Below, piece by piece: positions 38,065-46,687 of a stretch of DNA of 64,000 nt (positions within the stretch are counted from its first letter, which is position 1; the number at the start of each line of letters is the position of its first letter). The notes beneath the pieces are model-generated. The model was given only the letters and a program-made list of their open reading frames with translations, made no database searches and was not told where the DNA came from. A program made the position numbers and the translations under genes. Location of the stretch: NCBI RefSeq assembly GCF_006716565.1, contig NZ_VFPG01000001.1, forward strand, positions 3,348,001 to 3,412,000, read 5' to 3'. Source of the stretch: Nocardia bhagyanarayanae (lineage in GTDB: Bacteria; Actinomycetota; Actinomycetes; Mycobacteriales; Mycobacteriaceae).

Positions 38065-39122
38065 GTGGCGGGGCGGCAACGCCCTCCGCCGCGTGGGCGC
38101 GGACCTTCGAGCTGCCGGATCGACACAGTGCCGATTCGCCGCCGGAGGCGCGCGGGTTGGCACGGGACGATGTGCGGCTGCTGGTCGCGGGAGACCGGTC
38201 GACGCACGCGCGTTTTCGCGAACTGCCGCGATATCTGCGCTCGGGCGACTTGGTGGTTGTGAACAATTCGGCGACGACCTCGGCGGCGGTCGACGCCACC
38301 CTCGCCGATCTGCCGATCACCCTGCACTTCGCCACCTGGTTGGACGACGGCGGTTGGGTGGTCGAGGTGCGCACCCGCGAGCGCACCCCGCTGACCGACC
38401 GAGAACTGCGCGCGGGTGCCGTGCTCGAGCTGGCGGGCGAAGCGCGTGCGACGCTGCGTGAGCCCTGGCTGCCCGGGGCGCGCAGGTTGTGGATCGCCGA
38501 CGTCACCGTCGATCCGCGGATTCTGATGGGCGAGCACGGACGACCGATCACCTACTCGTACGTGCCGCGGCGGTGGTCGCCGTCGTACTACACGACGGTG
38601 TTCGGGCGGATTCCGGGCAGCGCGGAAATGCCCAGCGCCGCACGGCCGTTCACGCACGACGTGGTGCTCGATCTGGTGACCTCGGGTGTGTCCCTCGCGC
38701 CCGTCACGCTGCACACCGGCGTCTCGTCACCGGAAGCCGGGGAGCCGCCGAGCCCCGAGCGTTTCGCGGTGCCCGCCGCGACGGCCCGACTGGTGAACGA
38801 CACCAAGAGCGCGGGCGGGCGGATCGTCGCGGTGGGCACCACGGTCACCAGGGCACTCGAATCGGCCGCCGACGCGGATGGTCGGGTCCGGCCGGCCGGC
38901 GGGTGGACCGAATTGGTCCTCGCCGCGAACCGTCCCGCCCGCGTGGTCGACGGCCTGATCACCGGCTGGCACGCCCCCGGCGCCTCCCACCTGGACCTGC
39001 TCGTCGCGGTCGCGGGGGAGACCACCGTGCGCCGCGCCTACACCGAGGCGCTCGACACCGGGTACCTGTGGCACGAATTCGGCGACAGCGCACTGCTTTT
39101 CCGAGGCGACGGCCGCGACTAG
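38061..39122 (+). CDS. QueA-like S-adenosylmethionine:tRNA ribosyltransferase-isomerase homologue
   Basis: 353 residues; ATG 38061 overlaps the SDR stop. QueA-type features: FRELPRYLRSGDLVVVNNSAT, the SAM/substrate region ITYSYVPRRWSPSYYTTVFG, PFTHDVVLDLVTSGVSLAPVTLHTGVSSP and GRIVAVGTTVTRALES, GWHAPGASHLDLLVAV. QueA moves ribose from SAM to preQ1 in tRNA for queuosine. The N-terminus differs from canonical QueA (which starts near DFDFDLP), and no queuosine genes (tgt, queF, queG) are in the window. Many actinobacteria have such QueA relatives without an evident pathway, so tRNA modification is not certain. Coupling to an SDR is unexpected. Confidence 0.8.
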   Translation: MSGGAATPSAAWARTFELPDRHSADSPPEARGLARDDVRLLVAGDRSTHARFRELPRYLRSGDLVVVNNSATTSAAVDATLADLPITLHFATWLDDGGWVVEVRTRERTPLTDRELRAGAVLELAGEARATLREPWLPGARRLWIADVTVDPRILMGEHGRPITYSYVPRRWSPSYYTTVFGRIPGSAEMPSAARPFTHDVVLDLVTSGVSLAPVTLHTGVSSPEAGEPPSPERFAVPAATARLVNDTKSAGGRIVAVGTTVTRALESAADADGRVRPAGGWTELVLAANRPARVVDGLITGWHAPGASHLDLLVAVAGETTVRRAYTEALDTGYLWHEFGDSALLFRGDGRD

Positions 39123-39347
39123 GCCGCTCCGCCTTCGCCCCAGCCCTGCGCGGCACACGGAGAACCCTGTCCGGCCGCGCCTTCGGCTATGCGCCGTCTC
39201 GGAGGGACTCGGTCCGGCTGGGGGTACGTCCGCCTTCGTTCCGGCCGTGCACGGCTTACAGCGGGACTCTGTCCGGCTGTGCCCATGGGCAGGGGTGACA
39301 CGCACCGCGTCGCGAAACCGCCGAACGCGAACGTCTTCTCAGGCCGA
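39123..39347. repeat. Degenerate short repeats between convergent genes
   Basis: The 225-base gap has imperfect repeats of the type GGACTCGGTCCGGC (near 39203), GGGACTCTGTCCGGC (near 39261) and GAACCCTGTCCGGC (near 39161), each followed by CGGCTATGC- or CGCCTTCG-like words. Similar words occur at 50821-50970. They look like dispersed intergenic filler. No coding or RNA signal seen. Confidence 0.4.
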
Positions 39348-39701
39348 TCAGGCCGCCGTGACCTGTACGGTCGCGCTCTCCTGGCCCTCGACCTCGAAGC
39401 GCGCGCAGTGCCCGCCCGGATCGAGTTCGACGTGGCGACGGTTGACCCGGCGCGGGCCGTCGGTGTCGATGACGACCTTGGTGCCGCCGGTCGAACACAC
39501 CTTGGTGATCGCGGGGCGCGCGGTGTACGTCGCGCTGCCGCTCTGGCACAGATTGGTGGCGTTGTTCAGGAACACCCGCGCGGTACCGTCCTGGCACGGC
39601 GCCTCGGCGATCGCCGTCTGTGGCACCGCGACCACCGCTCCCGCGGCGATCGCCCCGATCACCGCACTGCGGATCGCGAGCCGACGAAGCATACGTGTCA
39701 T
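39348..39701 (-). CDS. Secreted four-cysteine protein of unknown function
   Basis: 117 residues from the ATG at 39701, with GAGGTCC upstream. Signal peptide: Arg-rich start (MTRMLRRLAIRSAV), hydrophobic core and the cleavage site AIA after Ala32. The mature 85-residue protein has four Cys (36, 52, 69, 99), probably two disulfides, and looks all-beta (ATYTARPAITKVCSTGGTKV, VEVEGQ-like strands near the end). I do not recognise a family. Stand-alone gene; its 288-base upstream region separates it from the divergent AAA ATPase. Confidence 0.75.
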   Translation of the reverse strand: MTRMLRRLAIRSAVIGAIAAGAVVAVPQTAIAEAPCQDGTARVFLNNATNLCQSGSATYTARPAITKVCSTGGTKVVIDTDGPRRVNRRHVELDPGGHCARFEVEGQESATVQVTAA

Positions 39702-39989
39702 CGCTGGACCTCATCCCTGGGAGACGTTCCGACAGCCACGCCCCGCACAGGAGCTAGCGCCAGCATGCTAACCCCGATCGCCCGCGCTGTCCGCACGTCC
39801 GACCGCCGATGCCCGGGAACAGAATGTCGTCCACCACGACCGCGGTATCGGCGAAGTGCGGGAAATGGGTTGACCAGGGCCGAATTACGAACGTTCGCGT
39901 AGCCCTTCGGCGTCGGTTCCGTGTGTTCGTGGATCGGTGGGGTGAGGGTTGGTGTCGCGCAGGGGTGGGCGGGACGGAAGTATGGCGGC

Positions 39990-41234
39990 ATGCTGCGGAG
40001 TTTTCAGGTGACCAACCACAGATCGCTGGCCGAACGGCAGGAGTTGCGGCTGACCAAGGGGAGCGGGCCGGTGGCGGTGCCGGTGACCGCGGTGCACGGC
40101 GGGACGGCGGCGGGGAAGACGAGCCTGATGGACGCGCTCGGACACATGCGCGACGCGGTGCTGCACTCGGTCACGGGGTGGGATCCGTACGCGGGTCCGG
40201 TTCGCTCGCCGCACTTGGGTTTTCCTGATCGGCCGTCGGAGTTCGTCGCGGGGTTCGTCGCGGAGGGCTGCCCGTTCACCTACGGCTTCCGATTGGACAA
40301 CGCCGAGGTGACGGCCGAATGGCTGTACAGTCATCCGCGCTCGCGCAAGCGAATCGTGTTCGAGCGCAACGGCGAACAGATCAAGATCGGGCCCATGTTC
40401 GAGGCCGCCCGCTACGGCATCGCCGCGCTGGTGCCGCTGGTGCGCCCGAACGCGTTGCTGCTCAGCCTCGCCGGGCAGATGTACGCCGAGGCGCTGGTGC
40501 CCGCCTACCGCTGGTTCTCCTCGATGCTGGAGGTGCAGCGCGGCGCCGCCGAGCCGAACGAGATCGCGCACCGGCTCGGCGGCCACATCTCGCGTTCCCC
40601 GGACAACGCGGCCCGGCTGCTGCTGTTGCTGCGCGCCGCCGAACTGGGCATCACGGATCTGCTGATCGCCGACGACGACCCGCTCTACGCCGACTACCTG
40701 CGCGAACTCGACGCCGATATCGAGGGCGCCGCCAAACAGGTCGAGCTGTGCGCCACCTCGCCCGCGCACGCCGACCGGCTACTACAGGACACCGGACTCA
40801 CACCGCTGCTGCTGGAAAGGGAGCTGACCAACCTGCGCTCGGCCCGCGACGCGCTCTACACCCGCATGGTGGCCCGGCGCGGGGTCGGCCTGAGTCTCGT
40901 GCACGCGGGTATCGACGCCCCGTTCGACATCACGGACGAATCCGCCGCGACCCTCTCGCTGTTGCGCCTACTGCCCACCATGCTCGACGCGCTCGACAAC
41001 GGCCGGGTGCTCGCGGTCGACGACATCGGCGCGCACCTGCCCGCCGAACAGGCCGACCGGCTGATCCAGCTGTTCCAGAACCCGGAGACCAATGCTCTCG
41101 GCGCCCAACTCGTTTTCACCACCGACAACCGCTCGCTGATCGATCGGGGCAACGGGCGCTCGCAACGCACCCGCACCGCGGTCTGGCAGGTCCGCCGCAC
41201 GGAGCGCGGGACGAGCGAACTCGCCGCGCTCTGA
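39990..41234 (+). CDS. AAA15-type ATPase (COG1106-like), possible defence or DNA-related protein
   Basis: 414 residues from the ATG at 39990 (MLRSFQVTNHRSLAERQEL); an upstream in-frame GTG/ATG region lacks the fold. SMC/RecF-like ABC ATPase of AAA_15/AAA_21 type: the opening FQVTNHRSL strand, Walker A HGGTAAGKTSLMDAL (Lys43), a helical insert, the signature-like DITDESAATLSLLRLLPTML, Walker B VLAVDDIGAHLP (residues about 338-349, with Asp-Asp in place of Asp-Glu) and QLVFTTDNRSLID. Relatives occur in retron, Septu and Abi systems, usually with a nuclease partner; none is adjacent here. No Toprim domain. Function therefore open. Confidence 0.82.
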   Translation: MLRSFQVTNHRSLAERQELRLTKGSGPVAVPVTAVHGGTAAGKTSLMDALGHMRDAVLHSVTGWDPYAGPVRSPHLGFPDRPSEFVAGFVAEGCPFTYGFRLDNAEVTAEWLYSHPRSRKRIVFERNGEQIKIGPMFEAARYGIAALVPLVRPNALLLSLAGQMYAEALVPAYRWFSSMLEVQRGAAEPNEIAHRLGGHISRSPDNAARLLLLLRAAELGITDLLIADDDPLYADYLRELDADIEGAAKQVELCATSPAHADRLLQDTGLTPLLLERELTNLRSARDALYTRMVARRGVGLSLVHAGIDAPFDITDESAATLSLLRLLPTMLDALDNGRVLAVDDIGAHLPAEQADRLIQLFQNPETNALGAQLVFTTDNRSLIDRGNGRSQRTRTAVWQVRRTERGTSELAAL

Positions 41235-41256
41235 CGATCGCGAGCCATGCCGCGCT

Positions 41257-41297
41257 GCGACGGTGGGCAGGCCGCACCGCGACGGTGGGCGGGCCGC
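41257..41297. repeat. Two tandem 19-base units, period 22
   Basis: GCGACGGTGGGCAGGCCGC (41257-41275) and the same with one change (41279-41297). In the gene-free stretch 41235-41502 after the AAA ATPase gene. The rest of that stretch shows no coding signal. Confidence 0.5.
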
Positions 41298-41490
41298 GGT
41301 CCGACGATATGGCACCGCGCCGTGACGGGCCTGCACTGCGCCGGGCGGATAGGCCCGCGCGCCGGACCGGTGAAGCGGGTCGTGGGACCGCGATAGATGG
41401 CTGTGCCGTGCCCACGATCGGCTACCCCGCGCCGACGTGTAGGCCCGGCGTTGTGCGACCGCGCCGGGACGGCGACCGCGGACCCCGCCA

Positions 41491-41502
41491 TACGATGGAC
41501 CC
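41491..41502 (+). promoter_or_regulatory. -10 box for probable leaderless transcript
   Basis: TACGAT (41491-41496) fits TANNNT and lies 6 bases before the ATG at 41503, a spacing that predicts a leaderless mRNA. Confidence 0.45.
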
Positions 41503-41847
41503 ATGCTGGAACTCGCAATGCTGGTGATCATGGTCACCGTGCTCGTCGCGCTGCTGGTGTCGTACCGCCGGGGTCGGCAGGGCTTCCAGCTTGCCGAACC
41601 CGAGTCCGGCTCGCTGTACGTCACGGGCGTGAGCCCGCGTCCGGACGCCGAGGGTGAGCAGTACGTCACGATCACCGGCAACCTGACCGGTCCCTCGGTG
41701 CCGGGCACCGTGGTCTACGGCCGCTTCGCCTGGGACGTGAACCAGTGGCCCTCGATCGGCGACTACATCTCGGTGGTCTACCCACCCGGCAAGCCGGAGC
41801 GGTGGCAGATCGCTCATCCGGGGAGCCGTCCCGGCCTCGGTTCCTGA
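41503..41847 (+). CDS. Small membrane-anchored protein of unknown function
   Basis: 114 residues from the ATG at 41503, placed for leaderless translation by the TACGAT box. Residues 3-20 (ELAMLVIMVTVLVALLVSY) form one transmembrane helix, followed by YRRGRQG, so the remaining 90 residues probably face the cytoplasm. The soluble part is beta-rich (SGSLYVTGVSPRPDAEGEQY, VVYGRFAWDVNQWPSIGDYI, VVYPPGKPERWQI) and may be a small OB- or SH3-like barrel. I do not recognise a family; similar small proteins are common in Nocardiaceae annotations as hypothetical. Confidence 0.75.
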   Translation: MLELAMLVIMVTVLVALLVSYRRGRQGFQLAEPESGSLYVTGVSPRPDAEGEQYVTITGNLTGPSVPGTVVYGRFAWDVNQWPSIGDYISVVYPPGKPERWQIAHPGSRPGLGS

Positions 41848-41893
41848 ACTGGTCAAATGTCAAGGTCGCGCTCGGCGGTGGCAGGATGCCGGT

Positions 41894-42403
41894 ATGGGCG
41901 CGAGCGAACTGATCATCCGGGCGGCGACCCCGGAGGAATACGCCGCGGTCGGTGAGCTGACCGTCGACGTGTACGTGGGCGAGGGCTATGTCCGGCCGGG
42001 CAGTCCGTACGTCGCCGAACTGGCCGACGCGGAACGCAGGGCCGCCGCCGCGGCGGAGGTGTTGGTCGCCGTGTACGACGACCGCGTGATCGGCTCGCTC
42101 ACCGTCGCGAGCTACGGCACGCCATACGCGGAGATCGCGCGTCCCGGCGAACTGGAGTTCCGCATGCTAGCGGTCGCCAAGCGGGCCCGCGGGCTCGGCG
42201 CGGGAACGGCGTTGGTGCGCACCGTGATCGAGATGGCGAGCGAGCGAGGGTGCGAGGCGGTCGCGCTGACCACCATGTCCGCGATGGCCGACGCCCGCCG
42301 CATCTACGACCGCTTCGGTTTCGTCGCTGTGCCGGAACGGGATTGGACGACGCAGGCGGGCGAGCTGCTCACCGTGCTGCGGCTACCGCTACCCGCACGC
42401 TGA
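41894..42403 (+). CDS. GNAT family N-acetyltransferase
   Basis: 169 residues from the ATG at 41894. GNAT fold: LIIRAATPEEYAAVGELTVD, VLVAVYDDRVIGSLTVASYG, LEFRMLAVAKRARGLGAGTA with the acetyl-CoA pyrophosphate loop (R-x-x-G-x-G/A), and a C-terminal DARRIYDRFGFVAVPERDW. Acetyl donor is acetyl-CoA; acceptor is unknown. It is a stand-alone gene that converges on the ACT-domain gene, with 79 bases between. Confidence 0.88.
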   Translation: MGASELIIRAATPEEYAAVGELTVDVYVGEGYVRPGSPYVAELADAERRAAAAAEVLVAVYDDRVIGSLTVASYGTPYAEIARPGELEFRMLAVAKRARGLGAGTALVRTVIEMASERGCEAVALTTMSAMADARRIYDRFGFVAVPERDWTTQAGELLTVLRLPLPAR

Positions 42404-42482
42404 CCCGATCGCGCGAATCCGCCAGCGCGCCAAGGAAGCACTCGTCTGCGCAGTACGCGAACCCGCAGGCGCGGTTCGACGC

Positions 42483-43133
42483 TCAGCCGAGCACGGTCGC
42501 GACGATCCCGGCCAGGTAGCCGAGCCGCGCCACCTCCGACGGCCGGAAGTCCGGGCCGCCCGGCCTGCCGAGCAGCAGCACCTTGCCGGTGTTGCCCAGC
42601 GGCGCCGCCGCCAGCTTGGTATCCATGTCGCGCCAGATCTGCGGCACCCACTCGGCCTCCGAATCGAGCACCGAGGGCTTCTCCAGCGGCATCCACGGCG
42701 CCGAACCGGCCTGTGTCTGCGGCGCGCTCTGGCTGCCGACGAGCCGGTAGGCGCCGTGCGGGCCCAGATCGATCACGGTGCTCCAGCCGACGCGCAGCAC
42801 CCGGGGGACGCCGTCGACGAGCACTTGCAGCCGGTCGTCGCGGGCACTGGCCACCTGGTCGATGAGCTCGAGCTCGCGGTGCGTGTCCAGCACGCCCGAA
42901 TAGGGGCGGATCGAGTCCACGTGCACGTCGCCGATCGACTCCGCCGCGGTGATCAGCGTGTCCGGGAGTGCGTTGGGTGGAACTTCCACGACGAGATCGT
43001 CCACGGCGAAGCCTGCCCCTCGTTCGACCACATCCAGCGAGAGGATGTCGGCGCCGACGGAACCCAATGCGAGCGCGAGTGCGCCGAGGCTTCCCGGGCG
43101 ATCCGGAAGTTGCACGCGGAGCAGATATGACAC
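42483..43133 (-). CDS. ACT-domain protein (Rv3013-like)
   Basis: 216 residues from the GTG at 43133, chosen for the AGGAACG ribosome site and because the protein then opens directly with an ACT domain, SYLLRVQLPDRPGSLGALAL. The rest includes VHVDSIRPYSGVLDTHRELE (second ACT-like half), HGAYRLVGSQSA and a C-terminal GKVLLLGRPGGPDFRPSEVARLGY-type segment. ACT domains bind amino acids and regulate enzymes; this stand-alone protein has no catalytic part. It is divergent from gatCA, as Rv3013 is from gatC in M. tuberculosis, which hints at amino-acid sensing next to tRNA amidation. No target is known. Confidence 0.85.
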   Translation of the reverse strand: MSYLLRVQLPDRPGSLGALALALGSVGADILSLDVVERGAGFAVDDLVVEVPPNALPDTLITAAESIGDVHVDSIRPYSGVLDTHRELELIDQVASARDDRLQVLVDGVPRVLRVGWSTVIDLGPHGAYRLVGSQSAPQTQAGSAPWMPLEKPSVLDSEAEWVPQIWRDMDTKLAAAPLGNTGKVLLLGRPGGPDFRPSEVARLGYLAGIVATVLG

Positions 43134-43497
43134 GCGCGTTCCTTTCCTCTGGCCGGCCGAGCCTGGTGGTCGGATACCCGGGTCTGGCAATACTTACACC
43201 CCTTGCGGCCGGTTATCGACTCGAAGCGCTGCCAGTGACGAACGCCACGCGGCAAATTCGCGCCACTGCGGCGTGTCGCTCTAGATCTGGTGGTGTGTCG
43301 TCGTGGTTCTTGCTGTCGGAGGTGTGGTGGGCCGCGGGGCGTAGTGTCTATCTGTCCACCGCAGCCCCGGCAGCGACCGGGTGGGCGGAGCGATCCCGGT
43401 CGCGGACTAACATCTGCCGTGCACGATGTGAGCCGAGCGCGAGCGCGGTCGTCGTGCACGGCCACCCATGCACAACCATGCCGAAAGGGGTCCCGCG
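43134..43497. other. Divergent promoter region, gatC and ACT-domain gene
   Basis: 364 bases without a gene. TAACAT at about 43408-43413 is a possible -10 for gatC. I see no hairpin or T-box-like structure that would link it to tRNA sensing. Confidence 0.35.
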
Positions 43498-43797
43498 GTG
43501 CCCGCCATCTCCCGCGACGAGGTCGCACACCTCGCCCGGCTGTCCCGGCTCGCGCTGACCGACGCCGAACTGGACCAGTTCGCCGGTCAGCTGGATTCGA
43601 TCCTGAGCCACGTGCGGACCATCTCCGAGGTCGCCGCCGCCGACGTCCCGGCGACGGCCTCGCCGAATCCGGCGACCAACGTGACGCGCCCCGACGAGCT
43701 CGTGCCCGGCCTGACGCCGCACGAGGCGCTGGCGGCCGCACCGGCGGTCGAGGAGCAGCGGTTCATGGTGCCGCAGATTCTGGGAGAGGGCGAATGA
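43498..43797 (+). CDS. gatC: Aspartyl/glutamyl-tRNA amidotransferase subunit C
   Basis: 99 residues from the GTG at 43498, with AAAGGGG upstream; an in-frame ATG at 43468 is rejected because GatC proteins begin at [19 protein letters not shown]. The remaining chain has the GatC helical hairpin ([20 protein letters not shown]) and the C-terminal extended part that wraps GatA. GatC stabilises GatA in the GatCAB complex, which amidates Glu-tRNA-Gln and Asp-tRNA-Asn. Its stop overlaps gatA. Confidence 0.94.
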   Translation: MPAISRDEVAHLARLSRLALTDAELDQFAGQLDSILSHVRTISEVAAADVPATASPNPATNVTRPDELVPGLTPHEALAAAPAVEEQRFMVPQILGEGE

Positions 43798-45266
43798 GCG
43801 ACCTGACGACCCTCAGCGCGGCCGAGCTGGCCACGAAGATCCACGCCCGGGAAGTGTCCTCGGCCGAGGTCACCCAGGCGCATCTGGACCGGATCGCCGA
43901 GGTGGACGGCGAGCTCAACGCGTTCCTGCACGTCGCGGGCGAGCAGGCGCTCGCGGCCGCGAACGCGGTGGACGCGGCGCTGGCCGACGGGCAGGCGCCC
44001 GCCTCGCCGCTGGCCGGAGTTCCGTTGGCGCTCAAGGACGTCTTCACCACGACGGACATGCCGACCACCTGCGCCTCGAAGATCCTCGAGGGCTGGATGT
44101 CGCCGTACGACGCGACGCTGACCACCAAGCTGCGCGCGGCGGGCATCCCGATCCTCGGCAAGACCAACATGGACGAGTTCGCCATGGGCTCGTCCACCGA
44201 GAACTCCGCCTATGGCCCGACCCGCAACCCGTGGGACACCAGCCGGATCCCGGGCGGCTCCGGCGGCGGTTCGGCGGCCGCGCTGGCCTCGTACCAGGCG
44301 CCGCTGGCCATCGGCACCGACACCGGCGGCTCGATCCGGCAGCCCGCGGCGGTGACCGCGACCGTCGGCACCAAGCCGACCTACGGCACCGTCTCCCGCT
44401 TCGGCCTGGTCGCCTGCGCGTCCTCGCTGGATCAGGGCGGCCCCTGCGGCCGCACGGTGCTCGACACCGCGCTGCTGCACGAGGTGATCGCCGGGTACGA
44501 CCCGCGCGACTCCACCTCCCGCGACGTGCCGGTGCCGCCGGTGGTCGCCGCCGCGCGCGCGGGCGCCGAGGGCGATCTGCGCGGCGTGAAGATCGGCGTG
44601 GTCAAGGAGCTGCACTCCGACAGCTACCAGCCGGGCGTGCTCGCCTCCTTCGATGCCGCGGTCGGCGTGCTGAAGGAGCTCGGCGCGGAGGTCGTCGAGG
44701 TGTCCTGCCCGCACTTCGAGTACGGCCTGCCGTCCTACTACCTGGTGATGCCGTCGGAGGTGTCGTCGAACCTGGCGCGCTTCGACGCCATGCGCTACGG
44801 CCTGCGCGTCGGCGACGACGGCACGCACAGCGCCGAGCAGGTCATGGCGCTGACCCGTGCGGCGGGCTTCGGTCCCGAGGTCAAGCGCCGCATCATGATC
44901 GGCACCTACGCGCTCTCGGCGGGTTACTACGACGAGTACTACGGTCAGGCGCTCAAGGTCCGCACCCTGATCGCGCGCGATTTCGACGCCGCCTACGAGA
45001 AGGTCGACGTGCTCGTCTCGCCGACCAGCCCCTTCACCCCGTGGAAGCTGGGCGAGAAGGTCGACGATCCGCTGGCGATGTACCTGTCCGACCTGTGCAC
45101 GCTGCCGACCAACCTGGCGGGCCACCCGGCCATGTCGGTGCCGTCGGGGCTGAGCAAGGACGACGGCATGCCGGTCGGCTTGCAGATCATGGCGCCCGCG
45201 CTGGCCGACGACCGCCTGTACCGGGTGGGCGCGGCTTACGAGGCCGCCCGCGGACCCGTCGCCTGA
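43794..45266 (+). CDS. gatA: Aspartyl/glutamyl-tRNA amidotransferase subunit A
   Basis: 490 residues; ATG overlaps the gatC stop by 4 bases. Amidase-signature enzyme: [11 protein letters not shown] (catalytic Lys), the glycine-rich [15 protein letters not shown] with the cis-Ser, and [14 protein letters not shown] with the nucleophile Ser. It frees ammonia from glutamine and feeds it to GatB for tRNA amidation. M. tuberculosis GatA (Rv3011c) is followed by pfkA and gatB; here an SGNH hydrolase follows instead, so the backbone synteny ends at this gene. A 20-bp hairpin terminates the operon. Confidence 0.96.
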   Translation: MSDLTTLSAAELATKIHAREVSSAEVTQAHLDRIAEVDGELNAFLHVAGEQALAAANAVDAALADGQAPASPLAGVPLALKDVFTTTDMPTTCASKILEGWMSPYDATLTTKLRAAGIPILGKTNMDEFAMGSSTENSAYGPTRNPWDTSRIPGGSGGGSAAALASYQAPLAIGTDTGGSIRQPAAVTATVGTKPTYGTVSRFGLVACASSLDQGGPCGRTVLDTALLHEVIAGYDPRDSTSRDVPVPPVVAAARAGAEGDLRGVKIGVVKELHSDSYQPGVLASFDAAVGVLKELGAEVVEVSCPHFEYGLPSYYLVMPSEVSSNLARFDAMRYGLRVGDDGTHSAEQVMALTRAAGFGPEVKRRIMIGTYALSAGYYDEYYGQALKVRTLIARDFDAAYEKVDVLVSPTSPFTPWKLGEKVDDPLAMYLSDLCTLPTNLAGHPAMSVPSGLSKDDGMPVGLQIMAPALADDRLYRVGAAYEAARGPVA

Positions 45267-45283
45267 CGGAGCTACGGACAGAC

Positions 45284-45328
45284 AACGGCGAGCGGGCCGG
45301 GGCATCGCGCCCCGGCCCGCTCGCCGTT
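45284..45328. terminator. Bidirectional terminator between gatA and SGNH hydrolase
   Basis: A 20-bp perfect GC-rich stem (arms 45284-45303 and 45309-45328) with a 5-base loop between the convergent stops at 45266 and 45352. AA at the 5' and TT at the 3' end make it usable from both sides. Confidence 0.88.
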
Positions 45329-45351
45329 TCCGTGCTCGGGTTCCTCCGCGC

Positions 45352-46596
45352 TCAGCGCAGATCGGCGAGATTCACGGCCTGCGCCATCGCGCGGAAGCCC
45401 GCGTCGTTGGGGTGCAAGCGATCTCCGCTGTCGAAGGCCGGGTTCAACCGGCTCGGGTCCGCCGGATCGGCGAGCGCGGCGGCGGTGTCGACGACCGCGT
45501 CGTATTCGCCGGAGGTGCGGATCCACTCGTTGACGGCCGAACGCTTGGCCTCGGCCTCCGGCGAGTCGTACGGTGAATCGCCGAACGGCAGGATGGTCGC
45601 GCCGATGACGCGCAGCCCCGCGGCCCTGGCCCGGCCGATCAGCTCGCGGTGCGCGGCGATCAGCTGGTCCGCGGAGACCGGCACCGGCGGTTCGCCGAGA
45701 TCGGGCGCGCCCGCGCTGAGGCCGATGTCGTTGGCGCCCTCCAGGATGATCACCGTGCCGACGCCCGGCTGGTCGAGGACGTCGCGCTGGAAGCGGCGCA
45801 GCGCGCTCTCGCCGAGCCAGTCGGAGTCGACGGTCACCCGGTTGCCGCCGATGCCCTGGTTCAGCACCGCGCGCGGAGCGCCCGCCGCGGCGAGGCGTTC
45901 GGCGAGTTCGTCGGGGAAGCGGTTGTCCGCGTCGGTGGTCGAGCCGACGCCGTCGGTGATGGAGTCGCCGAAGGCCACGATGGCGGGCGGGTTCGGCAGG
46001 AGATCGGCCACCTCGACGCCCGCCAGGTAGTACCAGGTCGGGGTGCTCTCGGTGAACGCGGCGGCGGTCGGGTCGGCGCGGTGATCACCCGCGGCGCGGT
46101 AAGTGGTGGCGATGGCCTGCGCGTGCTGGGTGGCGGGGCCGGTGGGCCCGGCGAAGTACAGCGTGATGGTGATCGAGTCGAAGGCGTTGAGCGGCAACGC
46201 GACCGGATCGGTGACGAGGTCGGCGCCGGGCGCGATCTCGAAGGTCGGTGACAGCCCGGCGGTCAGCGGCGACAGGGTCTCGGGCCGGATCGCGCCCGCG
46301 CCCGCGGTGCGCGCGATGGTCGCGCCGGTGATCGTCAGCGGCGCGGTGCCGTAGCGGTTGGTCAGCCGCACCCGGGTGGTGAGCCCGCCCTCGCTGACCC
46401 GAACCACCTGGCGCAGAGTCTGATTCGCGAAGCCCTGCTGAGCCCAGTTGGTCACGAACGCGCGACTCGGCGGATGCGGTGATGTCGCCCACGCCGTGGT
46501 CCACCCCGGCGGGTCCGCTGGACGGGCCGCCGCGCCCGCGGCGGTGAACGGTAGCAGGATCAGCAGGAGCGCCAGCAGGGCGCGGACGATGCGCAC
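45352..46596 (-). CDS. Secreted SGNH/GDSL hydrolase
   Basis: 414 residues from the GTG at 46596 (MRIVRALLALLLILLPFTAA), a Sec signal peptide ending near AAGAAA. SGNH blocks: IVAFGDSITDGVGS with Ser212, block II LNQGIGGNRVT (Gly), block III LEGANDIGLS (Asn) and block V DRLHPNDAGF (Asp and His). The first 190 mature residues carry a beta-rich N-terminal domain (TTRVRLTNRYGTAPLTITGA), as in extracellular SGNH esterases of actinobacteria. Probably an esterase or lipase acting outside the cell on acyl lipids or acetylated polysaccharide. Converges on gatA. Confidence 0.88.
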   Translation of the reverse strand: MRIVRALLALLLILLPFTAAGAAARPADPPGWTTAWATSPHPPSRAFVTNWAQQGFANQTLRQVVRVSEGGLTTRVRLTNRYGTAPLTITGATIARTAGAGAIRPETLSPLTAGLSPTFEIAPGADLVTDPVALPLNAFDSITITLYFAGPTGPATQHAQAIATTYRAAGDHRADPTAAAFTESTPTWYYLAGVEVADLLPNPPAIVAFGDSITDGVGSTTDADNRFPDELAERLAAAGAPRAVLNQGIGGNRVTVDSDWLGESALRRFQRDVLDQPGVGTVIILEGANDIGLSAGAPDLGEPPVPVSADQLIAAHRELIGRARAAGLRVIGATILPFGDSPYDSPEAEAKRSAVNEWIRTSGEYDAVVDTAAALADPADPSRLNPAFDSGDRLHPNDAGFRAMAQAVNLADLR

Positions 46597-46687
46597 GACG
46601 GAATCCGTTCTCTCGTGGTCGAACTCGGCGAAGCGCCGAACAGGACGGCACAACCACGAAAGATCCGGGTCGATTCCCGGCCCGGAT

